From: Microvirga ossetica
GTDB taxonomy: Bacteria; Pseudomonadota; Alphaproteobacteria; Rhizobiales; Beijerinckiaceae
Assembly: GCF_002741015.1 (NCBI RefSeq)
Contig: NZ_CP016618.1
Span: 372,001-436,000 of the forward strand
Reading direction: 5' to 3'
Length of the DNA: 64,000 nucleotides
Shown: positions 27,161 through 36,083 of the stretch, in pieces
Layout of the letters: the number at the start of each line of letters is the position of its first letter
Position numbering within the stretch: the first letter of the stretch is position 1
The notes under the pieces: model-generated
The model's input: the letters and a program-made list of their open reading frames with translations, nothing else
The model's database searches: none
What the model was told of the DNA's origin: nothing
Program-made: the position numbers and the translations under genes

Positions 27161-29122
27161 GACGTGCTAGACAATGGTGCAAAGTTTGCGATCAGCTTTG
27201 TTCATACAGTCGCTCGCGAGGCGCTTCGGCGTCACACGACAGGTCCTAAGTTAAAGCCTTCAACCGGCTCTGAACGAACCAGGCCGATGAAGGACGAGGA
27301 CCGCAATGGCCAAGCTTTGCAAAAGGCGCCATCCTCTGCGCCTTGAGGTCGGCTTCGAGGTCAGACGGGGCAGTCAAGAAGTCCTGGGACGCGCCTACGA
27401 GCGCCTCCTGCCCCTGCGCACCTGTTCCCTGCCATCACGGGCGCAGGCCGCCATGTCCAAGGGAGCGTACGATGAGAACTCCGCACCTGAGAGCCGTTTC
27501 GGCACCGCAGACCCTGCAGGTCGCCCTTTACGCCCGGGTCTCTACCGACCAGCAGGCTGAGCATCACACCATCGACAGCCAATTGGCGGAACTGACCGCG
27601 CGAGCAGAGCAGGATGGCCACGACTTGCGGGATGATCTGCGGTTCATCGACAACGGCCACAGCGGCGCCAGCCTGATCCGTCCCGCGCTGGAGCATCTAC
27701 GCGACCTCGTGGCACTGTCGGCGATCGACCTGATCTACGTCCATGCCCCGGATCGCCTGGCTCGCAGCTATGCGCATCAGGTTCTGCTGATCGAGGAGTT
27801 CGCCCATGCCGGCACCCAAGTCGTTTTCCTCAATCACCCGATCGGGACCACGCCCGAAGACAGCCTGCTGCTGCAACTGCAGGGTATGTTCGCCGAGTAT
27901 GAGAGAGCCAAGGTGCTGGAGCGCAGCCGGCGTGGCAAGCGCCATCGCGCCCAGACCGGTGCCGTCAGCGTCCTGTCCCGTGCGCCCTTCGGCTACCGCT
28001 ACATCACGCGTGAGGCTGGTGGGGGAGACGCACGCTACGAGATTGATGAGGAGGCCGCCCGGATCGTGCGCCAGATCTTCACCTGGGTCGGGCACGAACG
28101 CTTGACGCTGGCGGGGGTCTGCCGACGCCTGCACGACAGCGGACTTCCGAGTCCGACTGGGCGGCGACACTGGAGCCGGGCGATGATCCATAGCATGCTG
28201 CTCAACCCCGCCTATGCGGGACAGGCGCTTTATGGTCGCCGCCAGAGCGTGCCGTGGCGGCCGCCGCTTCATCCGCCGCGCGGCCACGATGGCCTGCCGC
28301 GACGGCCCTGGCGGCAAGTGCTCGCCACGCCCGAACGACATATCAGCATCGCGGTGCCAGCGATTGTCGGCGAAGAACTCTTTGCGAGTGTCGCCGAGCA
28401 GTTGGAGGAGAACCGCAGACGCAGTCGCGAGCGGCTTGCGGGCGTCCAGTATCTGCTGCGCGGCCTGCTGGTCTGCCAGAAGTGTGGCTATGGGTTCACC
28501 GGCCATCACCATCGCGGGCAGTGGCGCTACTATCGCTGTTGCGGCACCGACCGCAGCCGTTTCCACGGTGCGTTCCGGTGCGATGCCCGGCTGGTCGCCA
28601 CGGAGTTGCTCGATGAGGCGGTGTGGACCGAGGTCTGCCGGCTGCTCGACGATCCGGCCCGGGTCATCGCGGAGTATCAGCGGCGCCTGGACGCGGTGCA
28701 GGCCACGCCGCATCGGCTCGAACTTGATGCCCTTGGCCGTCAACGGGCCAAGGCCCGCCGCGCGATCGAGCGACTGATCGACAGCTACACCGAGGGGCTG
28801 ATCGAGAAGCCTGAATTCGAGCCGCGCTTGGCCGCGTTGCGCCGCCGGACAGCCCGGCTGGAAGCCGAAGCCAAGGCTCACCAGGAAGCCGATGAGCAAG
28901 TCCGCTCGCTGCACCTCGTGATTGGCAAACTCGACCTGTTTGCCGCGCTGGTGCACGATCGGCTCGCGGGGGCGGATTGGACGACAAGGCGCGACATCAT
29001 CTGTACTCTCGTCAAGCGCATCGAGGTTGCCGATGATGTGGTTCGGGTGATCTTCCGGGTCGATCCTGGCGTCTCAGGTCCATCTGAGGCAGGCCGAACT
29101 TTGCACCATTGTCCAACACGTC
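27161..29122 (+). mobile_element. 1962-bp element with 28-bp inverted repeats encoding a large serine recombinase
   Basis: The left end 27161-27188 and right end 29095-29122 are inverted copies matching at 25 of 28 positions (core GACAATGGTGCAAAGTT). The only gene inside is the recombinase. No clear target duplication is visible. Serine recombinase elements usually lack such terminal inverted repeats, so this is either an IS-like unit mobilised by a large serine recombinase or a DNA segment that can invert between the repeats. Confidence 0.7.
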
Positions 29123-29205
29123 CACACTATGCGATGAGCGAGGGTTGCGCCGGATGGGCCGGCGCCGAGCCTCCCGCACAGGGGACGAGCCATGCAGCAG
29201 AATAG
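27472..29205 (+). CDS. Large serine recombinase with zinc-ribbon domain
   Basis: A 577-residue protein from ATG 27472 (GGGAG upstream). The resolvase domain has catalytic Ser24 in YARVSTDQQ, FIDNGHSGASLIRPAL, and the Arg pair in HAPDRLARSYAHQV. The recombinase domain follows (PFGYRYITREAG, LTLAGVCRRLHDSGLPSPTG, MIHSMLLNPAYAGQALYGRR). Next are a zinc ribbon (CQKCGYGF ... YRCCGTDR ... FRCDA) and a coiled coil (ARRAIERLIDSYTEGLIEKP). The reading frame runs through the right inverted repeat (LHHCPT) and ends 83 nt beyond it, overlapping the IS110 gene start. Confidence 0.88.
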   Translation: MRTPHLRAVSAPQTLQVALYARVSTDQQAEHHTIDSQLAELTARAEQDGHDLRDDLRFIDNGHSGASLIRPALEHLRDLVALSAIDLIYVHAPDRLARSYAHQVLLIEEFAHAGTQVVFLNHPIGTTPEDSLLLQLQGMFAEYERAKVLERSRRGKRHRAQTGAVSVLSRAPFGYRYITREAGGGDARYEIDEEAARIVRQIFTWVGHERLTLAGVCRRLHDSGLPSPTGRRHWSRAMIHSMLLNPAYAGQALYGRRQSVPWRPPLHPPRGHDGLPRRPWRQVLATPERHISIAVPAIVGEELFASVAEQLEENRRRSRERLAGVQYLLRGLLVCQKCGYGFTGHHHRGQWRYYRCCGTDRSRFHGAFRCDARLVATELLDEAVWTEVCRLLDDPARVIAEYQRRLDAVQATPHRLELDALGRQRAKARRAIERLIDSYTEGLIEKPEFEPRLAALRRRTARLEAEAKAHQEADEQVRSLHLVIGKLDLFAALVHDRLAGADWTTRRDIICTLVKRIEVADDVVRVIFRVDPGVSGPSEAGRTLHHCPTRPHYAMSEGCAGWAGAEPPAQGTSHAAE

Positions 29206-30326
29206 CAAAGTGTTTGTCGGTCTGGATACGTCCAAACTGAAGATCGCGGTCGCCGTGGCTGAAGACGGCCGTCAGGGTGAAGTCCGTTTTCTGGGCGAGA
29301 TCGACAACACGCCCGAGGCAGTGCGGCGCCTCGTCAGTAAGCTCAGTGGCAAGCATCGCGAGTTGCTGTTCTGCTACGAGGCCGGCCCGACCGGCTATGG
29401 CCTGCAGCGGCAGATCAGTGCTCTGGGACATGAGTGTGCGGTCATTGCGCCTTCGCTGATCCCCAAGCGCCCGGGCGAGCGCGTCAAGACCAACCGCCGC
29501 GATGCCCTGACCCTGGCCCGGCTGCATCGGGCCGGGGAGCTGACCGCCATCTGGGTGCCGGATCCAGGCCATGAGGCCGTGCGCGAGCTGGTGCGGGCGC
29601 GCGAAGCGGCCATGGCGGACCTGCGCGAGAAGCGCCAGCACCTGCAATCGTTTCTGTTGCGCCATGGACGGATCTTCTCCGGCCACAAGCCCTGGACCCG
29701 AGCGCATGCGCGCTGGCTATCCGAACTCATCTTCGAGCATCCGGCCCAGTATCTCGTCCTGCGCGAGTACCGGCAGGCGATCGAGGATGCCGAGGCGCGA
29801 TTGGAGCGCCTGAACCAGCAAGTCGCCGAGGTGGTCAAGACCTGGTCGATGGCGCCCGTGGTCGAGGCTTATCAGGCCCTGCGTGGGGTGGCGCTTCTGA
29901 CCGCGGTGACCTTTGTAGCCGAGATCGGCGATGTACGCCGCTTCGAGAGCCCGCGCCAGCTGATGGCCTATCTCGGTCTGGTGCCGTGCGAGAGCTCGAC
30001 CGGCGAGCGGGTGCGGCGCGGCAGCATCACCAAGGCGGGCAACCCACGGGTTCGCCGGGTGCTGATCGAGGGCGCCTGGACCTATCGCTTTCCGGCCCGG
30101 ATGAGCCGCGTGCTGCAGGAGCGCCAGGAGGGCTTGCCAGCGATCGTGCGGGCCATTGCCTGGAAGGCGCAGGTGCGGCTGTGCGCGCGGTATCGCCGGC
30201 TGATGGCGGCCTTCCTGTGGGCGATCGGGCGCGAGATCGAGCCGCGCTCGGCCGCATAAAGCCGAACGAGCTCACGGTCATTGCGGAGGACCTCCTCAGT
30301 TTGGACTGACATCTGCGGTTGCCCAG
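29123..30326 (+). mobile_element. IS110-family insertion sequence (approximate ends)
   Basis: One IS110-type gene lies between the right inverted repeat of the recombinase element (ends 29122) and the 260-bp repeat (begins about 30327). IS110 elements lack classic inverted ends, so the boundaries are inferred from these neighbours. About 69 nt precede and 67 nt follow the gene, a short space for a bridge-RNA region. Confidence 0.55.
29192..30259 (+). CDS. IS110-family DEDD transposase
   Basis: A 355-residue protein. The RuvC-like DEDD domain is N-terminal: VFVGLDTSKLKIAVAV (first Asp), FCYEAGPTGYGLQR (Glu) and KTNRRDALTLARLHRAGELT (Asp residues). The C-terminal Transposase_20 region has ALRGVALLTAVTFVAEIGDV and YLGLVPCESSTGERVRRGSI with the conserved Ser. 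Such enzymes recombine using a bridge RNA encoded in the element. The gene is intact; its start overlaps the end of the recombinase frame. Confidence 0.9.
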   Translation: MQQNSKVFVGLDTSKLKIAVAVAEDGRQGEVRFLGEIDNTPEAVRRLVSKLSGKHRELLFCYEAGPTGYGLQRQISALGHECAVIAPSLIPKRPGERVKTNRRDALTLARLHRAGELTAIWVPDPGHEAVRELVRAREAAMADLREKRQHLQSFLLRHGRIFSGHKPWTRAHARWLSELIFEHPAQYLVLREYRQAIEDAEARLERLNQQVAEVVKTWSMAPVVEAYQALRGVALLTAVTFVAEIGDVRRFESPRQLMAYLGLVPCESSTGERVRRGSITKAGNPRVRRVLIEGAWTYRFPARMSRVLQERQEGLPAIVRAIAWKAQVRLCARYRRLMAAFLWAIGREIEPRSAA

Positions 30327-30590
30327 CGCCGGCGGCAGGGCCTCGGAGGGGAACCCTCGCGAGAATTGTGTGGCCGATGATGTGTCATCGACGCCCGCTG
30401 ACAGATCGAGGCAGCCCCGGACGAACACACGGAAATGCGGTGATCAACCCGCGCATCAGAGTTTGCTCAACCGTCGTCTTGACGGCTCTGCCGCCGGCCC
30501 TGCGCAATCGCTCCATCCTGCCGCGCCCGGCTTCTGCCCTGGGATCGCACACCCACGTCCAAGCTCATTGACAACGAACATCAGAGGTCT
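30327..30590 (+). repeat. About 260-bp dispersed repeat, inverted copy of 4878-5135
   Basis: Colinear with the reverse complement of 4878-5135 at about 85% identity. It ends at the shared ACAACGAACATCAGAG, immediately before the truncated kdpD frame. It lies between the IS110 element and the kdpD fragment, that is, at a gene breakpoint. Confidence 0.7.
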
Positions 30591-31614
30591 CGGATTGACC
30601 TCCGTGGTCCGTCTCCCGAACGTCTCGATGGTGTTCCTTCTGGCGGTCCTGTTCTCCGCCGCCCGTTTCGGCATCTGGCCAGCCCTATTCTCATCGGGAC
30701 TGTCGTTCCTGGCCTACAATTTCTTCTTAATCGAGCCACTGCACAGCTTTTCGGTCACCGAGCCTCATGAACTGCTCGCGCTGTTCGTTCTCCTGGCCGT
30801 CGCGGTTCTGACCTCCGCCATTGCCGGCCACGCCCGCGAGCAGGCGCGACGTGCGGCCGAGCGGGAGGTCCCATCGCGGCGTCTGTACAAGTTCGCCCGC
30901 CGTCTTTCCGCCCTGGCCGATCCTCAATCCGTTGTGGATCACGCTGCCATTCAGGCCCATGGTGACCTGCGGTGCCCGTGCATGATCCTGCTGCGCGGGC
31001 AGGGCGGGCTCGTGGTGTCAACAGCCTGGCCGCCCGCAGATCGGCTCGACCCGGAGGCGCTCGCGGCGGCCAGCCTCGCCCTGACAAAAGGAGAGGCAAC
31101 CGGCATGGGGACCGCCCATTGCCCGACGGTGCCCTGGCTGTTCCTGCCCCTGCGGACGCCCGAGGGGACCATCGGGGTCATCGGCGCCGCCCTCTCTGAT
31201 GCCATCCTCGACCCAGAGGCCCGAACCCTGTTCGAGACGGTCGCCGAGCTGACCGCTACGGCTCTGGCGCGGCTCGGCCAGGAGATTACTGCGGCCCGAA
31301 CCGCCGCCGAGACCGAGCGGGTCCGCAACACCCTGCTGGCCTCAGTCAGCCATGACTCCCGGACCCCGCTGGCGTCGATCCTGGGGGCTTCGACCAGCCT
31401 GATCGAGTACGGCGCCCGGCTGCCGGAGCCGGCCCGTCGTGACCTGCTCGTCCAGGTGAAGGACGAGGCCGAACAACTCGATGGCATGGTCAAAAACCTT
31501 CTGGCGATGACGCGTCTGGAGGCCGGGGCGCTTGAGCTCAACCGGGACTGGAGCGATCTGCAGGAACTGTTCGATCGTGCCGTCGCATTTGCCAAGCGAC
31601 ACGGGGCGCCATCT
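30591..31614 (+). pseudogene. kdpD: kdpD sensor kinase, internal fragment
   Basis: The frame encodes part of KdpD: membrane segments of the DUF4118 region (RLPNVSMVFLLAVLFSAARF, LAYNFFLIEPLHSF, LLALFVLLAVAVLTSAIAG), a GAF-like domain (WLFLPLRTPEGTIGVIGAAL) and the phospho-acceptor site LLASVSHDSRTPLASILGAS. The N-terminal KdpD/Usp domains and the C-terminal ATPase domain are missing. The frame runs into unrelated sequence after AVAFAKRHGA at about 31610, where the corA coding sequence begins in another frame. KdpD normally senses K+ limitation; this remnant cannot signal by itself. Confidence 0.8.
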
Positions 31615-31634
31615 ACCGCGATGAGGCCGGATCG

Positions 31635-32576
31635 GTGCGCGAGAGCGCCTCCCTGGAACTGCCGAGCGAGGTAATCTGGATCGACCTCCTCGAACCAACG
31701 GCGGAAGAGAAAGCCTTCGTCGAGAGCCGGACCCATATCCAGGTGCCCTCGATAGACGCCCTGAGCGAGATCGAGGCCTCAAGCCGTTTGCAGGTGGACC
31801 GTGGCGTGATCTATCTCAGCATGCCCATTCTCGCCCGCAGCGACACCCCCGAGGCTTTCCTGTCGCCGGTCGGGTTCATTCTGTCGCCGACTGTGCTGGT
31901 GACGGTCCGGTTCGCCAAGCTCTCCACGTTCGACCAGGTGGCGGAGCAGATCCACCATGACCCATCCCTGGCCACACACGTCGGGGTGTATACCGCCTTG
32001 CTCGAGGCGATCGTCGACCGTGGTGCGGACGTGCTGGAAGGTCTGCGCGGCGAACTCGACCAGATCTCCCACAAAGTATTCCGCGGCAACCCCACTCACC
32101 GGAGCCATACGGTCCGTTCCACCGATGCCCTGCGGATGACCTTGGGCGCCGTAGGAGCGATCGGCGAGCGTGTCTCGCAGGCACGGGATGTGCTGCTCGG
32201 GGTCGGCCGGATTGCGTCGTTTGCCGGCGATATCGGCGAGGAGTGGATCACCCCGGAATTCCGGGTGCGGCTCAGGGCCGTGTTGAAGGATGTGGCTTCG
32301 CTGAACGAATACGAGGCGCATCTCTCGGGCAAGGTGCAATTCCTGCTCGATGCGGTGCTGGGCTACATCACGATCGAGCAAAACGACCTGTTCAAGGTGC
32401 TGACCATCGCCTCGGTGGTGGGGATCCCACCGACGCTGATAGCCGGTCTTTACGGCATGAACTTCAAGTTCATGCCCGAACTCGACTGGACATGGGGCTA
32501 TCCGTTCGGGTTGGCCCTGATCCTGGCCAGCGCTCTCATTCCCCTGATCTGGTTCAAGTGGCGGGGCTGGTTCTAG
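31635..32576 (+). CDS. corA: CorA-type divalent cation transporter, 5' end altered
   Basis: About 313 residues from a GTG at 31635. The coding pattern extends slightly upstream (IYRDEAGSVRES) without a start, so the original first residues appear lost at the junction with the kdpD fragment. Motifs: WIDLLEPTAEEKAFVE, PSIDALSEIEASSRL, the stalk helices (LLEAIVDRGADVLEGLRGEL), and the family signature YGMNF between the two C-terminal membrane helices. It transports Mg2+ or Co2+/Ni2+ as a pentamer. Whether a new promoter drives it is unclear. The 3' end overlaps the convergent terC by 23 nt. Confidence 0.82.
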   Translation: MRESASLELPSEVIWIDLLEPTAEEKAFVESRTHIQVPSIDALSEIEASSRLQVDRGVIYLSMPILARSDTPEAFLSPVGFILSPTVLVTVRFAKLSTFDQVAEQIHHDPSLATHVGVYTALLEAIVDRGADVLEGLRGELDQISHKVFRGNPTHRSHTVRSTDALRMTLGAVGAIGERVSQARDVLLGVGRIASFAGDIGEEWITPEFRVRLRAVLKDVASLNEYEAHLSGKVQFLLDAVLGYITIEQNDLFKVLTIASVVGIPPTLIAGLYGMNFKFMPELDWTWGYPFGLALILASALIPLIWFKWRGWF

Positions 32577-33351
32577 CCTGCGGTTCATCACCGTTCTCGA
32601 CCGCAGCCTCAGGGTTGCCGTACGGGTTATGAAGATGAACCACCTTGGCGGCCCGGCGCCGCGCAACCGTGTTGAGCGCCTCGACCGCAACCGAGAAGAC
32701 CATCGAGACATAGATGAAGGCATGATTGAAGTGGACGCCGAAGCCGTCGGCAACGAGCGTGGTGCCGATCATCACCAGGAATGAGAGCGCCAGCATCTTG
32801 GTGGTCGGATGGCGTTCAACGAACTCGCCAACCGGCCGCGCCGCCGCCATGAGCACAATCATGGACAGAACAACAGCAACGGCCATCACCCAGATCTCGG
32901 TCGCAAGGCCCACCGCGGTGACAATCGAGTCGATCGAGAACACGAGATTGATCACTGCGATTTGAATAACCACAGTGGCTACCTTGCCATACATCTTGGC
33001 CGTAGCTTCCCCTTCGACGCCCTCGAGATTGGCATGGATCTCCTGCACGGCCTTGTAGACCAGGAAGAGCCCACCGGCGATCAGGATCAGATCCTTGCCC
33101 GTGAAGCTCTGGCCAAAGGCCGAAAACAGCGGTTCGGTGAGGCTGAGAACCCAACCAATGGCAAAGAGCAGAACCAACCGAGGCACCAGGGCCAGGGTCA
33201 TTCCGAGCTTGCGTGCGAATGGCTGCTGCGGGGCAGGCAGCTTGCCGACCAGGAGCGCGATGACGACCAAGTTGTCGACGCTGAGCACCACCTCCAGGGC
33301 GGTCAGTGTCAGAAGGCTGAGCCACACCTGAGGGTCGAGGAGCGTATCCAT
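32554..33351 (-). CDS. TerC-family integral membrane protein
   Basis: A 265-residue protein from ATG 33351 (GAGGGG upstream). Membrane helices carry the TerC signatures: ALEVVLSVDNLVVIALLVGK with the conserved Asp-Asn pair, FTGKDLILIAGGLFLVYKAV and NLVFSIDSIVTAVGLA. The family is linked to metal (Mn2+) efflux and co-translational metalation of exported proteins, and to tellurite resistance in some operons. No ter genes are nearby. It is convergent with corA. Confidence 0.88.
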   Translation of the reverse strand: MDTLLDPQVWLSLLTLTALEVVLSVDNLVVIALLVGKLPAPQQPFARKLGMTLALVPRLVLLFAIGWVLSLTEPLFSAFGQSFTGKDLILIAGGLFLVYKAVQEIHANLEGVEGEATAKMYGKVATVVIQIAVINLVFSIDSIVTAVGLATEIWVMAVAVVLSMIVLMAAARPVGEFVERHPTTKMLALSFLVMIGTTLVADGFGVHFNHAFIYVSMVFSVAVEALNTVARRRAAKVVHLHNPYGNPEAAVENGDEPQARTSPAT

Positions 33352-33927
33352 TGTTGTAATCCCCTCAATGTTTGAAGGCCCGCAGTCTTAAGGCACAAAC
33401 TGGCATTTAGAGGCTGAGGGCCGTTTGTCATCTTCTGACTGGGATAAACAAGGGCGTTGATCTCGGCAGCACCTGCGGGCATCAAGATTGATGGTTGGCG
33501 AGTTTTTTGCAAAATTATGTTTTACTTACTTGGCGTAACTGGCCCGCCGTAGGCGCCGTAGAACCAACGGCTTAGCGTCGCTGCCCTGATGTAAAAGGGC
33601 GCTGAGATGCTAATCCTTTGGCCATGCCACGGCGAAGGGACTGCGATAACGCTCAACGCACCCGACGCGAGCGTGCAAAGCCGTGGCATGGCTAACCTCC
33701 TGTCGTGAGGCGACGTGCCATTCGACCTCAATCTCACCCTCGCGTTAACCTCCCGGATAGCTTGAGTGAAAAGCTGCAGACTGATCCAACCCTTCGTCGT
33801 GCCAGCACGGCGGCAGCCGGGCTTAGCACTCCTCCCCAGGCGTGTCGGCTATCCGACAGACAGAGTTTCCTTGATCCAGTACTGGGAGCCTCGTAAGACC
33901 AAGCTGAGGCAGGAGCGAGAGTGGCCA
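33352..33927. other. Intergenic stretch, no gene recognised
   Basis: About 575 nt upstream of terC and of the gene at 33928. Locally AT-richer around 33500-33530, a possible promoter zone for terC. No convincing protein or RNA. Confidence 0.4.
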
Positions 33928-34254
33928 ATGAACTGCCCCGCTTCGGTGCGTGATCGTTGGACTGAGCCGATGAACCGACATCCGTTTCGTTCGCCCGTTG
34001 TCGTGACCCTTGAGACCGCACCTGGGCACAAGAGCCAGTACCTGATCCGTGACCTCTACAAGGCCATGGCCGTGATGCGCTGGTACAAGCTCAGGCATCT
34101 GAGTGATCTTCGCGTGCTCAGTCCTGGAATTTGGCTCGTCACTGCGTCCGCCATGGCCCGGGCACACGAGCACCCCGATCCCGGGACCATCGAGCATGCC
34201 CGGGACATGTTTGCCGCTCTTGCAAAAGCGGCTGGTGTTCTCGCCGGCTTGTAG
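33928..34254 (+). CDS. Hypothetical protein, weakly DUF982-like
   Basis: A 108-residue protein from ATG 33928 with AGGAGCGAGAG upstream. It contains VVVTLETAPGHKSQYLIRDL, YKAMAVMRWYKLRHLSDL and HARDMFAALAKAAGVLAGL. The order (a beta strand pair, a Trp-containing helix, a C-terminal Ala-rich helix) recalls DUF982, a small family expanded in this order, but the similarity is weak. No function can be given. Confidence 0.55.
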   Translation: MNCPASVRDRWTEPMNRHPFRSPVVVTLETAPGHKSQYLIRDLYKAMAVMRWYKLRHLSDLRVLSPGIWLVTASAMARAHEHPDPGTIEHARDMFAALAKAAGVLAGL

Positions 34255-34348
34255 ACCCCAGATGGGGATTGGCGGACGACAGCGGCCCGTGCCAGTCTGC
34301 GACCGGGGCATGATGCGGGTGGCTGCCATGAACATCCAGGGATTTGCC

Positions 34349-34972
34349 ATGAACGTCATTGATCTGAACTCCGTGCGCAATGCCAAGCGCTTAGCCGATC
34401 CCTACGATTTCATCCTGGGCTCGAGCTTCCTCCAGGCCACCGCCCTTGACGACCTGCGCCGGGACTTCCCCAATATTGTCAAGCCAGGTTACCTGACGGT
34501 CGACGAAGTCGATCTGCACGGCCGCTTCAAGACCCTGATCGATGAACTCGAAGGACCCGAACTCACGGAGGAGCTGTCGCGCACGTTCGGCCAGGACCTG
34601 CATCGGTTTCCGCGCCTGACCACCATCATGAAGCGATCGCAACCGAAGTACGGCGCCATCCACACCGATGGCCCCGCGAAGGTCATGACGATGCTGGTCT
34701 ACATGAATGACGGCTGGCAGCAGGACGCCGGCGGGCGCCTGCGGGTCTTGTACAACGAGAAGGACTTCGAGCCCTATGCTCTGGAGGTTCCACCGGACAT
34801 GGGCACCCTGTTCGCCTTCCTGCGCTCGGACACGTCATGGCATGGCCATCGGCCCTTCACCGGCGAGCGCCGGGTGGTGCAGGTCGCCTGGGTGAAGAGC
34901 CAGGCGGATGTGGAGCGCAAGAAGAAGCACAACAAGCTGGCCCAGGTCTTCAAGGGCATCTTCAAACGGTGA
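34349..34972 (+). CDS. 2OG-Fe(II) oxygenase superfamily protein
   Basis: A 207-residue protein. ATG 34349 is preferred (AGGGA 7 nt upstream); ATG 34328 is in frame. The iron-binding triad is visible: His and Asp in YGAIHTDGPAK, and the distal His in SWHGHRPF followed by the 2-oxoglutarate-binding Arg in GERRVVQVAW. The core strand TMLVYMNDGW and an Arg/Lys-rich end (KKKHNKLAQVFKGIFKR) are also present. The family hydroxylates small molecules or proteins. The C-terminal end recurs as a remnant at 56775-56840. Confidence 0.8.
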   Translation: MNVIDLNSVRNAKRLADPYDFILGSSFLQATALDDLRRDFPNIVKPGYLTVDEVDLHGRFKTLIDELEGPELTEELSRTFGQDLHRFPRLTTIMKRSQPKYGAIHTDGPAKVMTMLVYMNDGWQQDAGGRLRVLYNEKDFEPYALEVPPDMGTLFAFLRSDTSWHGHRPFTGERRVVQVAWVKSQADVERKKKHNKLAQVFKGIFKR

Positions 34973-35349
34973 GGCAGCGAGGTCGGCCAGGAAGCGGCGC
35001 GCCATCCTCAGAGAGAGGTCGAACGGCACTTACCGCTGGGCGACAGTCACTTGTGAGGTCCACAACGGCCGGAGGAGGGGCTCGGCAATGACGCTGCCAA
35101 TGATGATCAGCGACGCGAGCACCAATCCAATCCGGCCACAGACCGCAACTCGATCCTTCCAGGGCACGTTTGAACCCTCCGAGCGTCTGACATCGCGGAC
35201 AACGTAGAGGAGTGACGGTTGGTTGCCAATACGGCCAAGCCGGTCCCCGTGCCCCCTTCATGGCTTGCTCCCTTTGGCCTGCTTCGTTGTTTCAGGAAGG
35301 AGTGCTAAGTCTTGCAAGACCAACCTCATTCGGCGGGATCTCACCCGGC
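34973..35349. other. Intergenic stretch, no gene recognised
   Basis: About 375 nt without recognisable genes or repeats. Confidence 0.35.
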
Positions 35350-35523
35350 ATGACCACGCGGACGCTCCTCCTTGCGCATGTCGGTAGTGCCGTGCTTGGA
35401 ACGGCGGCCCTGTGGTGGTTTGTCATGCCGGGAGCCGCCCTGGAAGCGATCGCTGATGGCATTTCAGCCGCTGCCGTGGCGGGCTATGCTGAAATCATGG
35501 CGATCAGGCTTGGCCTTCTCTGA
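35350..35523 (+). CDS. Possible small two-helix membrane protein
   Basis: A 57-residue frame from ATG 35350: a hydrophobic segment VGSAVLGTAALWWFVMPGAA and an Ala-rich second segment. No strong RBS. It could be a real short membrane protein or chance. Confidence 0.35.
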   Translation: MTTRTLLLAHVGSAVLGTAALWWFVMPGAALEAIADGISAAAVAGYAEIMAIRLGLL

Positions 35524-35707
35524 CATTCTCTCATGCGGATTGCGTGGGTCGGCGCCGACAACCCGATGATCGCACCACTGCCTGCGCTGAAGGCAGCATG
35601 CTCCGCTCGGTGTACAGCGATTTCCTCCCAGCGGGCCTCCCTCAAGCCAGCGATGGTCTCTCGGCTTGGATCGTTGGAGCATTGCCCCCATTGCTCCTTC
35701 TCCAGGC

Positions 35708-35747
35708 GGGGAGGGGCCGGCGATGGTGCCATTTCTGGCCCCTCCCC
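35708..35747. terminator. Hairpin with perfect 11-bp arms
   Basis: GGGGAGGGGCC at 35708-35718 pairs exactly with 35737-35747. It is the only structure in 35524-35849, which otherwise shows no gene. Confidence 0.45.
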
Positions 35748-35849
35748 ATTGCAAAGGCTCCCTTGTCGACGAGTTGATGGAGCCGGGAGGGAGCTGAGGT
35801 TCAAACCCACTCTCACGTCAGCTAAATAAGCCTGTCAGGCGCCATTAGG

Positions 35850-36010
35850 CGCATCGTGGTCCCAACGGGAAACGCCCGTGACCTGCACCGCTTCCTCGAA
35901 GTGCGCACGAACTTCTCATTGGGGATGAAGGACCGCATCAGCCAGGACAGCTTCGTGGAAGGCGTTGACTGCGGTGTTGACTTTGGTACCCCAAACTCGG
36001 GAACCCAAAT
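35850..36010 (+). pseudogene. Phage AntA/AntB antirepressor remnant
   Basis: The frame gives VVPTGNARDLHRFLEVRTNF, SLGMKDRISQDSFVEGVD, matching the AntA/AntB N-terminal pattern (VNARELHxFLEVxxxFxxWIKDRI...GFxEGxDF). The match ends after about 50 residues and the rest is missing. It points to a degraded prophage. Confidence 0.6.
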
Positions 36011-36083
36011 TGGACGAGTGGAGATGGCCGTTCTGTTGGGTACTGGATCAGTCGCGACATGGCTGCAGCCGTCGCGGCGCGGG

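Noticed and set aside
35780..35815. Possible tRNA T-arm (GGTTCAAACCC)
   Set aside because: No acceptor stem, anticodon arm or D arm can be built around it.
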